From Ditylenchus dipsaci (Eukaryota > Nematoda > Chromadorea > Rhabditida > Anguinidae), in assembly GCA_004194705.1 (NCBI GenBank), contig SADC01000942.1:1-64000 (forward strand): a stretch of 64,000 nucleotides of DNA. Direction: 5' to 3'. Below the pieces are notes generated by a model, which worked only from the letters and a program-made list of their open reading frames with translations, was not told the DNA's origin and ran no database searches. Of the stretch, positions 22,157 to 33,200 are shown piece by piece (positions within the stretch are counted from its first letter, which is position 1; each line of letters starts with the position of its first letter). The position numbers and the translations under genes are program-made.

Positions 22157-23545
22157 TCAAACAACATCTTGAACACCTCTGATCACAACATCAACAAATC
22201 GATCTCGAATCAATCTTCCTTGCCACCCAGCTTCAGGCGCTCTTTGATCAATAAGCATTCTTCTGTCGTCCGGGAATCTTGAATTGAGATCTTCTTCTTC
22301 AACTGGATCCTTCAGAAAATTATGCAGAATCACGGCAGCCAGAGTATAGAGTCGAGCAGTTTCTGGCCTGAAACGATGACATACTGATTCACTATGTGAA
22401 CCATGAAACAGACTTACCTGGCTTCGATTGTTCCTAAAAAAATACGCCACCTTTTTGCGAAGATACCAAATGCGTGCTCCACTGCACTTCTTGCCCTGCT
22501 CAATTGACCATTGAACGCGATCTTTTCTTGTGAGTCGGCACCTCTATCTGTGAAAGGAGTCAGGACCTTAAATAAAAATAGATCAAATAGATTCTATGAT
22601 TGAGATATATTGACCTAAATATACCAGATCTGTGCATCCGAATCCACCGTCCCTGAGGAAAATAAACGGTAGCGAACCCTCTTCATTTGGTGGCAAAGCA
22701 GCTTCGGGCGACCCCAGGGAATGTCTTAATGGGCTTGAAATCTAAAGCGTTGAATCGCTGTTTCGACCAGAAGCACCAACATCCACCATCAGAAAGCGAG
22801 ATTCCGCATCCGCAATGGCCAAAAGAACAATCGAGTAGAACTTCTGAAATCACGGAAGCATAATGGCACAAGAACCGACATTAAAAAAAACCTTGTAGTT
22901 GAAAAATGCTGCTCCCGAGTGCTCAGGTTTCACAATCGCGATATGTTTCTTGTCTATAGCCCCCAAAGTCTTCGGAAACTGTCTGAGTCGATTGAATCTC
23001 TCCGCGCTTCTCTCCCACGTTTGACGAGTTGGCGTTGGCAAGTACTCCGTCTGCATAGCTGTGACAATCGCTTCTGATACCTCTTTGCAGATGTCATGCA
23101 CCGTGGAATCACCGATCACGAACTGAGGAGCCACTGCGCTATAGGTTGGACCAAATGCTATGAATCTAAGAAAGTTTTTGAAATGACAACAATGGCTAAA
23201 CGTGTTGCTAAGTATGTTGCCTGATAAAAACTGCCAGACGTTCTTTTCCCTCTATTGGCCTAAGATGCGTAGGACAATGTGCTTCTAATTGACGACGAAC
23301 CTAAAACAAGACAGACAAGACTAGATCCAAGCTGTGATAGCAAACAATTCATGTAACATACAAGTGAATAAATCATTTCAAACTCTGTTAGGCTGAGTCG
23401 CAAAAATCGCTTCAAGTAACCTTCATCCGGACTGCTGTAGTACCTCCAGAAAACTGCGAAGGAATTGCGGTGGAGAGCACTTTTATAATGAGCCGGTCTG
23501 ACGTAGCTTCTTTTCTTACGCAAAGCCCACCAACCAATAGCTTCT
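22157..23545 (-). pseudogene. Harbinger DDE transposase with one in-frame stop
   Basis: Exons on the - strand: about 23545-23362, 23300-23221, 23165-22892, 22843-22625, 22566-22418, 22367-22157. The order is LRKKRSYVRP, SLTEFEMIYSL, FGPTYSAVAPQF, then PTPTRQTWERSAERFNRL and FPKTLGAIDKKHIAIVKP (first Asp), VLLAIADAESRFLMVDVG (second Asp), IFLRDGGF, and RARSAVEHAFGIFAKRWR (the Glu), then LAAVILHNFL. The whole DDE_Tnp_4 core is present. Damage is limited to a TAG at 22744-22742 after GRNSDSTL, just past the second Asp block. The donor after 23221 is GC rather than GT. The 5' end is uncertain because no in-frame ATG precedes the first block. Its enzyme would cut and join element ends at 3-bp targets; this copy cannot make full-length protein unless the stop is read through. 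Confidence 0.88.
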
Positions 23546-24374
23546 TCCAATTAGAAATTTTCCATTTATCTAAAACGTGTACTATAACACGGCGAAAACG
23601 GTTGCCTTCAATATCGATCACAGCTTTAGCAAAAACGAAAGAGAACACGCGAAACTAACATTAAGAGAAATGTATGAGAATCGTTTTTTTCCAGACTTTA
23701 CTGAACACAAAATATTGTCCCATGACTTGGTGTCCCGCGGGACAAAAAAGGGTGTCCCGCGAGTTTGTCACGCATCTCGAAACTGTTGTCCCGCGGCACA
23801 ACAAAATTTTAGAATTAAGTTTGTCCCTTGACTCATGTCCCGCTTCTCTGTCACGCGGGATATAATTGTTGTCCCGCGGGACATTCAAAAATTATACCTA
23901 AATTTTGTCCCGTGTCTCGTGTCCCGCGGGAGTATGAATGGAGCTAGTCAAACCTCGATTTAGTGGCACCCCCCAAAAGTTCGTTCCCGCCTAGGGTCCG
24001 ACACTTTTTTTAACCCAATTTGCAAAATATTTTATCGATTCTGTTATGATAGTCTGGTCGCAAATATCGTGAGGATTCCGATTTTGCCGATCGTTTTTTG
24101 AAAAGTAAACGAAGTTTGGATTAAAAAAGTGAAACCTCGATATAGTGGCACCCCTTTTTTGAAAACAGGTGCCACTATATCGAGGTTTCACTTTTTTAAC
24201 CCAAAATTCGTTTACTTTTCAAAAAACGATCGGCAAAATCGGAATCCTCACGATATTTGCGACCAGACTGTCATAACAGAATCGATAAAATATTTTGAAA
24301 ATTGGGTTAAAAAAAGTGTCGGACCCTAGGCGGAAACGAACTTTTGGGGGTGCCACTATAGCGAGGTTTGACTG

Positions 24375-24912
24375 TAAAAGTTTTTTTAAACTAAAGTTGG
24401 AGAATTGTCAGGCAATTGCAAACGCAGACAATTGTCGAACAATTGTCCAAAAGACGAACAATTGCAACCCTTCTGGCTTCGATAGTTTTTACATTTTCAA
24501 CGGAGAATTGTCGGATAATTGAGAATTATCAATTCTCAACTGTCTGACAATTGTCAATTGTGTCGGACAATTGTCGCACGAGTGTCATGGACAATTGTCA
24601 TTGGTAAAACTAGTTTAAACGACAAGACCGACATGTATTATTGAGATATGTGAAAATTCACTACCGGGCTGATTTACCTACAACAATTCGGTGACTATCA
24701 TTGTCGGGAACTTCTTCAACCAATTGAAACTTCATGATGCAAACCGCTTTCACGCTTAAGCCGTTTATCTGATGGCCGGTCATCATCGTCAAAGATAACA
24801 TCAAGCGCCGAGCTGTAAACACTGGACAAGCTAATTTCAGACTTTTCATGCCTTTCTTGCAAATTAAAAACTGAGAAAACGGATAAGACATTTGCTGTTT
24901 GGACTTTGCTAC
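24375..24912. repeat. Cluster of GACAATTGTC palindromes
   Basis: Between about 24395 and 24605 the 10-mer GACAATTGTC or close variants (AATTGTCGGA, CAATTGTCC) occurs about ten times, with an inverted apex near 24515-24535 (GAGAATTATCAATTCTCAAC). This looks like another array-armed element, smaller than the rest. No flanking duplication was found. Confidence 0.6.
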
Positions 24913-26494
24913 GGGGGACACGGACAATTCGCCTCCGGGCCGATTCGCCTACCGGGACAATTCGCCTCCGGCCGATTCGCCTCCCGGGACAATTCGCCTC
25001 CAATTACATTATTTATCTCCTGTTCAGTCTGTCTATTCACTCCATGAACAATAAGCTTATCCTTAGTTTGTATTTTTGCAGAAAGGGTAATATTGTAGTT
25101 GTATTGCATTAATTTTTATAACATTTTTGTCAATTTATCACCTAATCGCCCTAATTTTCTCATGTTGTTGTCCACATGGTTCATTTAGATGGTCCACTTG
25201 GATCATGGAGGTCTCCAGCTAGTCAAAAAAATTTCAGCCACTAAAGTTACTCAAATTTTAGATACTTTCATCAAAACAGCTAGATACATGATATATCTCA
25301 TATTTAGATGGTTTAGATAAACTGACAACCATTTGACCAAATGGACACTCATATGAACCAAGTGGATACCCACCTCGTGTGTTTGGTGTTGCATCTCTTT
25401 TTTAAATTGAATTTTATACCATGTATTCACCGGAAACCTATATAAAATGGACAATTGCTCCCTGTTCATAAAGGCATTCTTACCCTGCTCAGATAATAGA
25501 GACAACAATTATTTGACTTCAAAATTGATCAGGCTATAACCAACTTTAGCTGCCTTTCTTTTGATCCAAGTGGACGACCACATGGTTTAGTTAGTGCATG
25601 GATTATCCATGATAACTAAAGTTGGATCATAAAAAAACATTTTAAATTTTAAAAGTTCTTTACAAGACGAAATATTACTATCCTGGTACCGCTACACTAC
25701 CTGAGTACAGCAAAATCAGGTGGTCGTCAATTTGGTGCAAATTTTTTTTACGTTTTTCATATTCCGAAACGTGTTTTCTTGACTAATTTGGGCATGCTAA
25801 AGATGGTTCGATAATAGTAAAAGAAGGTTTTGTATCGTATTTTTTAGTTATTGGGAAATAATTGAACTTGCCAAAACTAGAAAATAGCTTACAAAACGGC
25901 ATTTCACCACTATCAAACCATCATCAGCATTCCCGAGTTAGTCTAGAAAATAGGTTTTGGAACCCAAAAAAGTAAAAAAAAAGCTCTAAGTGGACGACCA
26001 CTTGGTTTGGTCGGTTCAGACTACAAAATTTTTCAAAATGTACGAATTTGAAAAAGTGTGGACCATTTTGTGTGTGGTCCAATTCGGTATGGATCAGTCT
26101 GGTGTGGATCGATTCGCTTAACACCCGTAAATGAATATACACCTCGACGAGGGATACCTACCTCCATTTGTGGAGATCGCTTCAGTGAACTCAAAATTTA
26201 CATTTGATAGCATGGTTGGTTTTCGATTTAATTTTTTTTCAAATTTTCAGGCCATCCACGTGAACATACACCTGACCTGAAGGTACCTACCCTGGGTTTT
26301 GGGGTCCGGATGGGTGAAATCGCGGTTTCGGTCCTGTCAAACAAGATTTACCACACAATTTCACGTCGAAAATAAGGGTTTGAATGTGGTATGTTGACTG
26401 TGACTTTTCAAAAATTACTTCTACTACTTTTTTTTTACCGGAGGCGAATTGTCCCGGGAGGCGAATCGGCCCGGAGGCGAATTGTCGCGGACCC
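24913..26494. mobile_element. Array-armed element (GGACAATTCGCCTCC unit)
   Basis: The left arm (24913-25003) repeats GGGACAATTCGCCTCCGG and GCCGATTCGCCT. The right arm (26443-26494) carries the complement and ends GCGACAATTCGCC-type sequence then GGACCC. Outer ends are GGGGGACACGG and, inward from the right, GGGTCCGCG. No clean target duplication is seen. Inside is an inner foldback (about 25560-25990) whose halves share CCAAGTGGACGACCAC and ..AAACCATC..CAGCAT words, a motif recurring at 52.4-52.7 and 59.3-59.5 kb. Confidence 0.75.
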
Positions 26495-27233
26495 TAACCA
26501 TTAATACTTATGTCGGATTTTGTTAATTTAAAGCACTGAAAACGATCGTTCATTTTTCAAAATGACGTCACAAGTGTTTCTAGTTAAATACTGAACCTTC
26601 TGAAATTGTCCAGGAATGTTTCATATATAATCTATTAGAGAATAATCAGAGCTACAAAAGCTAACTATCAAAACTGGGCGCTACTGTGATATACCTGGAG
26701 TCTACCGCATAAACGGATAATCAATTGCAACCCTGGTGACAACTTCTGGTGCTCTCAAACTCTCAAGCCCCCTGCGCCCCCGAAGGGGGCGCAGGGGCTT
26801 GAGAGTTTGAGATGCGCGCACTCACTTACCTTAGACATGATTCCGAGAAGTACTCTTGATCATAAAATCCATATAGAGTCTATTTTTGCCACGGCCCGAG
26901 TTGAAAAACATGGTAAAGCAGGTGGTATATTACAGCAGCGTCCAAAACTGTTTTATGAAATTTCCTTTGAAAATTTAGCTCAAAACTCCGTTCTGAAGTT
27001 TTGGGGCTATTTCTAGAAGCCCATGGTCGTCTATTTTTCATCTGTCCTCGAAGGGGGGGGGGTGTTTCTTGAATAGTACGCGAAATTTTTTAACGAAGAA
27101 AAAATTCACAACCCTTCCCGCGTTAAAAGAACTTTTAAGATAAACACTGACTTAAGTCGACACTCATTTTGTATGTGCCTGCATTGACTGTGCATTTTAA
27201 ATAATATAATTTTCAGCCTTTTCTACAATAAAG
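26495..27233. repeat. Upstream region of the carrier gene with CCCCCTGCGCC repeat
   Basis: At 26757-26815 is a hairpin of CTCTCAAGCCCCCTGCGCCC and its complement, followed by TTACCTTAGACATGATTCC and GCCACGGCCCGAGTTG. The same block recurs at 28071-28150 with 29408-29490, 34085-34240, 37880-37990 and 38600-38760. The carrier-gene promoter must lie in or near this DNA, but no motif can be assigned. Confidence 0.65.
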
Positions 27234-30200
27234 ATGGCCTCTCCTCTAACAAGTGAGCGAAATACTGACAGCTTTGCAATTGTCCTCAAGAATAAATTTC
27301 TAATCGACATGATGTCCGCTGGCAGTGCTGCTGCTGGCGCGAAATTTGGTTTGGCTTTTGTTCAAAACGTCAAAATGACTCCAAAGGTAATATACAGGGA
27401 CGACTATCGGTTCGTGGTACTTAATGACGGAACTTTTGGAAACGTTTATTAAAAAACATCAATTTCATAAGGAAAAGTTTCTTAAAAGTCACCTCAAAAT
27501 CCAAAATCTCATCCTGAATCCGAATCCGTTTGAATCAGATAAAAATAATTCTCATAAGCTGAGGTATCCATCTCAGTAGGCCAAGGGTGCGACTTTTCTG
27601 AATTTTTCACTCAGAGTTCTCAGCTTACTATATCTCAGCTTACAAAAATTATTTTCATCTGATCTCAACGGATTTGGATTCAGGATGAAATTTTTCAATA
27701 GGGGTGACTTTCATAAAACTTTCTCTTATAAAATTGATGTTTTTCAATAAAAGTTTCCAAAAGTTCCATCATAAAGTACCATGAATAGATATTTTACCAA
27801 TTTACAGCACATAAAAGTTATGCAGTTCAAGTCTTAATATAAAGTAGCCACGAAACTGTCATATACCAACCCCTTCTTAAAAGCTACTGTAATATTCCCC
27901 CTCCCAACTTGACATTTTTAGAAGTGTCTAAAAACCATTTTTATGCAATTACTTTGCCATAAAAGGTCCCAAAAAGCAATTTAAAAAAATTAAGGGGCTG
28001 TTATGGGACTTCCTTAATGGGAGGGGGAGGGAACGATACCAGGGCCACTTTTAGAGTACCTTTTTGGCTGCTTTACCATGTTTTTCAACTCGGGCCGTGG
28101 CAAAAATAGACTCTGTATGCATTTTTTGATCAAGAGTATTTCTCGGAATCGACTGCCCAGCGATTGGGTACACATTGTGATTGGGTACAGCGGTTGGGTA
28201 CAATTGCGGTTGGGTACAGCGATTGGGTACAGTTTAAAAATTAGTTTTCAATTTATTTAGTCCCACCGCATGTTTTTTGAAATTTTTTCACTTAGGCTTA
28301 ACCTTAGGGTAAATGCTTTTGAATTCCAGGTCTTGTTTTGTTGGAAACCAAGCTAAGAAATCCGTACAGAGGTTCGAATATTCAGAAAAATCTTCGAATT
28401 GGCGGGTACAAGGTTTGAACAAGTGACCCTTTGAAGACACATTTAAAACACTATTAAAAGGTACTGAAATATTTGTACCAGAGCTCGGAAAGTGTCTTAA
28501 AACATTTTTTAGTCCCGGCTAACATACGCTGGCCTAGATCAAGCCTAAAATTAGAACAGTCACAGCTATTTTTATATCTAATAATTTATGGGGAGGGGAT
28601 GTTTTCTTTAATAGCGCTAAAAAAAGGACAAGAAAAATTACACGTTCGAGCCCGTCCTATCGAGCACTGGTCTACCTAGCACCTAAGGTTGGACGACCTG
28701 CGACTCGCTACAAATTGTTGTACCAGACCAATTGTTGGCCGCTTCGCGGCCAAGACCAGCACACTCCACATTGCAAGGGATAGGGGAGCATGTACAGGGT
28801 TATTCAAGAAATTGTAACACTTTCAAACTGCCATAACTTTTTATCCCGGCACGATTTCGAAATTTTGTAAACGCAGATCGACTCAGAATTTCATGGCAAT
28901 TTTTTTGGTATATAATGTCAAAATCACGATTTTCGCTTGGTCCCCCCTGTGGTTTTGGTCTTGGTCTGTGGATGGCCTCTGGATGGGTAAGACCAAAACC
29001 ACAGGGGGACCAAGCGAAAATCGTGATTTTGACATTATATACCAAAAAATTGCCATGAAATTCTGAGTCGATCTGCGTTTACAAAATTTCGAAATCGTGC
29101 CGGGATAAAAAGTTATGGCAGTTTGAAAGTGTTACAATTTCTTGAATAACCCTGTAGTACATGTTTTTGGTGAAATGGACAAAAAAGTTAAAGTGTAGCG
29201 AGTCGCAAAAAGTGTAGCGAGTCACAATTGTAGCGAGTCGAAGTTTTACCCTAAGGTTAAGCCTAAGTGAAAAAATTTCAAAAAACATGCGGTGGGACTA
29301 AATAAATTGAAAACTAATTTTTAAACTGTACCCAATCGCTGTACCCAACCGCAATTGTACCCAACCGCTGTACCCAACCACAATGTGTACCCAATCGCTG
29401 TTTTACCCTCGGAATCATGTCTAAGGTATGTGGGTGTGCGCATCTCAACTCCAATCCCCAGAGCCCCCGAAGGTGGCGCAGGGGGCTTGGAGTGATGAAT
29501 AGCAATTTTAATGTCAAAAATGATCAAATATTTACGAATTTTTTTATTTTAAAGCTGTCGGATGTCTATTACACTTCTGCAGCAACCGATCAGCATAAAT
29601 ACAAGGCCATCTTGAAGATCCTGACACAGACTCCTAAAGAGAGAAACTCTGCAGCTCTTTGGCAGGCCAACTTTATCCGCTGCTGCTCGACCCAATCCCT
29701 AAACTTTGCTTTCAAGGATTCTTACAAGGAGCTCTATTTCAAAGGGTTGGTTGAAATTTAAAAAATTTAACGCGGAGAAGTAATATAAAAGTAATAATAC
29801 GAAAAATATACATTTCGTGTAACATTTCACGCTAAACAAAATGGTGAAAAAATCGTAAATGGAATATTCAACGGGTTTCTACATTTTTCGAACGCTTTTG
29901 AAAAGGTTAGAATTAACGCCCCCGCGGTGAGTAATATATTAAAATCCATGGCGTATTCAGGGCTATCTATTGCAAACAAATTTGTAGCATAGTGATCACA
30001 ATTTCACAGAAATTTTATTAAATTTCCCTCTAAGAACTAGTTTCCAAAAATCTTCAATTTCGACACTAAAATGCCCATCAGCTGTTTTTATTTGAGAAAA
30101 GTAAGAGTAGAGAATTTCGGTTTTTCACAATAAGTGCAGCAATACTTTGAATTAAAACCGTGACAAATAAAAACCAAAAAACAAACACATAGAAATATCA

Positions 30201-33200
30201 GGTCATGTCAAAGGTTCGCAGTGTTTTTAAAAAGATTTTTAACCAATCTTTTAAAACTTTACCACTCATTTTGTAGCTGAGAATCTTGGCTACACAATGA
30301 GAATCTATTGTAAAAACGCAATACCATAAATATGGCTTTTGAAAAAAACGCTGCGAACTTTTGTCACGACCTAATATTATAAAATTAATAGTAGCCTCTA
30401 ACAGTAGCCCCTCCCCCCTAGGAGGGGGGTTGAAAAATAGTAGCCCATGGGCTGCTATTAGAGGAAATACGGTATGTTGTGAGTTGAAAATTTTTCACAA
30501 ATTTTTTGGCTTTCAAACAAAATACACTTGAATCTTTTGCGTTATAAAAAAAGAAAAAAAAATGTTCAAAATGTTATCATATGGTAACTTTTTTCCGGTT
30601 ACTGTTTCAACGACGTTTCGATCATAGTGAAATTTTTTTTTCTTTGTTTCTTTTTTTCAGCATTCGGTTTAAATTTGGTCGTGATATTTATATTAATTTA
30701 TACCAACAAAAATGTCCATGTTGTAGAGCATTAAATTCTGCCAAGGCGGTATATTTTGTTTTTGGTTTTATCATCGGAATAACACTCTGCAAAACGTTTT
30801 GTGAGAAGAATACACGATTTTTTGTGCCGTATGAAACTTTTTTCCGCCACTGTATTACTCACCTGATTACCCGTCTGAGACCGTCCTTTTGCGAATTTTT
30901 TTCAAGCATCATTTTCAACGTCAAATTCTGCACAAAACGCATAGTATGGCAAAACAGTCTTTCTAGTGTTCATTTGAGCAGTACTTAATGAGTTTTGGCT
31001 TTAGCGATGAAAGAAACATGGGCTTCTTGAAGGTTTTCGGTGGAAATCTTGCTATGGGTGGTGCAGCAGGGGCTACATCGTTGTGCTTTGTGTATCCCTT
31101 AGATGTGGTGTGCAACCGTTACGCAGTCAGTATAGGCAGTAGCGGCAAACAGGAATTCAAAGGTAATTTTTCCATATATCTAACAATATTTTCTTTAAAA
31201 GTCACCAGAAAAATTCCTGTTGTTTTCATGCAACTTTCGAATAAAATTTGTGGTGACAAATTTAAAAATCTTTATTCCACCCTCTAAATTAAATGAATTC
31301 CCTGACTTGTGTGCCTGGGCTTTGAAAATGGTTGTTGCGCTTTTCGAGCCACAAAATTCTCTTTTCCTGCAACAGGTTTACTTTTTTCCTGCACTAAATC
31401 TTGATGACGCATTTTATATTGATGTGAAAGTAGTGTTTAGATTTTTTTGCCTTGGGGGACCAAGGTAAACCACCTGGATAGGGTACCTGGATTCCGTTTT
31501 TATTCATTTTAAATATTCTTTTACCCAGGCACCCTAATTCAATAGGAAGCCCCTTCGAGGGTACATTTTCCGGGCCAACGGCTGTCCCTTTATATAAATG
31601 GGAGAGTTCCAAGGAGATAAAAACGGTATCCAGGTACCCTATCCAGGTGGTTCACCTTGGTCCCCAAGGCAAAAAGTCAAAATTTTCGAAAATTTTTTTT
31701 TTGTGAAAATGGTCGGCCGGGCCCTAAAAACATGTTTTCTGTACGTTTTTAGTGGTGAAACGTTTAAAAAACATGGTCTGTGAAGATTTCCGGCTATGAC
31801 ATATACTGAACTTTATCCTAATGAGGTGCTCCAGATGACCATAAGAACCATTAAAAATGGCAGTTTCTAGTGAGGTCCCGATAACGGAAAAGAACCCATA
31901 GTTTTGCTAACTGGGGCCTACCACATAAAGAAACTCTGGTATGCATGTTTTTTATGCGAAATTTTATCGAAATTTTACATGATAACTATCCAACAAGCAA
32001 TCTTTTGTCGTAATTTACAATATTATGATAAAATTTCAAAAATAAAATATTAAAATAATTAGTTGAATGCAAAATAGTAAAAACGCATTGTGAACACCCG
32101 AGAGTGAGAGTGGGAGTGAGAGTAAGGGTGTTCACAATGACAACTTACTCTCACTCTCACTCCCACTCTCACTCTCAGTATGTGAACAGGCCATTAGACA
32201 AATAAGTAGTTGAAAAACAGTTTTTTTTACAAGATACATTTCACAGGTCATGAAAATATGCAGTATATAAAAGTTGTAATCGTTTTTCGTACATTTATGC
32301 AAAGACAGAAGATAAAAAAACTTCAAACTTTCACAACAATCGACTCTCTATATAATTTTTTGTGACAGAGTAAGCAAGAAAAAATCATACATGTGTTATT
32401 TAAATTTATTTTAGAAAAATACAAAAAAATTAAATACAATAGAATGGTTTATTTTGTAGGTCTGACTCATTGCACCATGAAAATAGCCAAGTTTAATGGT
32501 TTGGCTAGTTTCTACCGCGGTTTTTTTGTCTCCTTGCAAGGGATCATCATATATAGAGCCACCTATTTCGGACTGTTTGACACGGCAAAGTTGCTATTAA
32601 CAAGTGATGGACAGAAACTCAACTTCTTCACAGCTTGGGCTATTGCACAGGTTAAGCTTGTCATGTAATAAATAGATTATAATGTTGGTGAATTTATGTT
32701 TCAGCAGCTTTATTCAAATGAAAAAAAAATTTTTCAAAGGCTAAAATCAATTACCGTATTACTTCTAACAAAGCCATCCCCTCGACTTTCAGGGTCTGCA
32801 TCTCAGCCCAGAATGAATATTTTGCAAAGCTTTTTAATCAGGGTCGTAATCGTCCTTTTTAAGGTTGCAGTATAGAATCCCCCCCCCCACGGGGACTGAT
32901 CAGATCGAGGAGATAACATCATATTCGTGTTTCTCGACCCCGATTTCATGAGAAAGCCGGCTGTTTTTTTTGTTCTGAGAAAAAAAAATTTTCGAACCAC
33001 AGGGGGGTATCATGGTTTTTGAGTCAAAATTTGAAAAATTTAAATTGGCGCCTTTTGAATTTTAAAGGGAATAAGGGCTGTATCTAGAGTTGTGGAAATG
33101 TCCGGACATTTTCAAATCGGACATATGTCCGGGCATATGTCCGGACATATGTCCGAAATTCGGACATTTTCGGACATTTTCTGTTAACCCTAGTAAATAT

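Larger units (their letters stand above)
20673..23945. mobile_element. PIF/Harbinger DNA transposon, nearly intact
   Basis: A 3273-bp element with terminal inverted repeats AGCTCCATT(C)ATACTCCCGC then GGGACAC. A 3-bp target duplication AGT lies at 20670-20672 and 23946-23948. Sub-terminal arms (20690-20870 and 23700-23935) are arrays of TGTCCCGCGGGACA-like units. Inside, two - strand genes are arranged as usual for the superfamily: an accessory DNA-binding protein (MADF) at 21081-22019 and a DDE transposase at 22157-23545. A host MITE reads continuously on either side, which confirms the borders. Confidence 0.93.
20669..24374. mobile_element. Pogo-like MITE split by the Harbinger insertion
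   Basis: After TA at 20667-20668 the sequence CAGT is followed by the Harbinger element. To its right the MITE resumes as AGTCAAACCTCGATTTAGTG and runs to GAGGTTTGACTG at 24374, then TA. Joining the halves restores the family start CAGTCAAACCTCG. The right part (23949-24374) is a foldback centred on about 24155 (GCCACTATATCGAGGTTTCA and its complement) with the shared block CCTAGGGTCCGACAC. Confidence 0.82.

Noticed and set aside
30581..30988. A 135-aa frame upstream of carrier exon 3
   Set aside because: Phe/Lys-rich translation of AT-rich intron DNA, bounded by the exon 3 acceptor; no conserved blocks.
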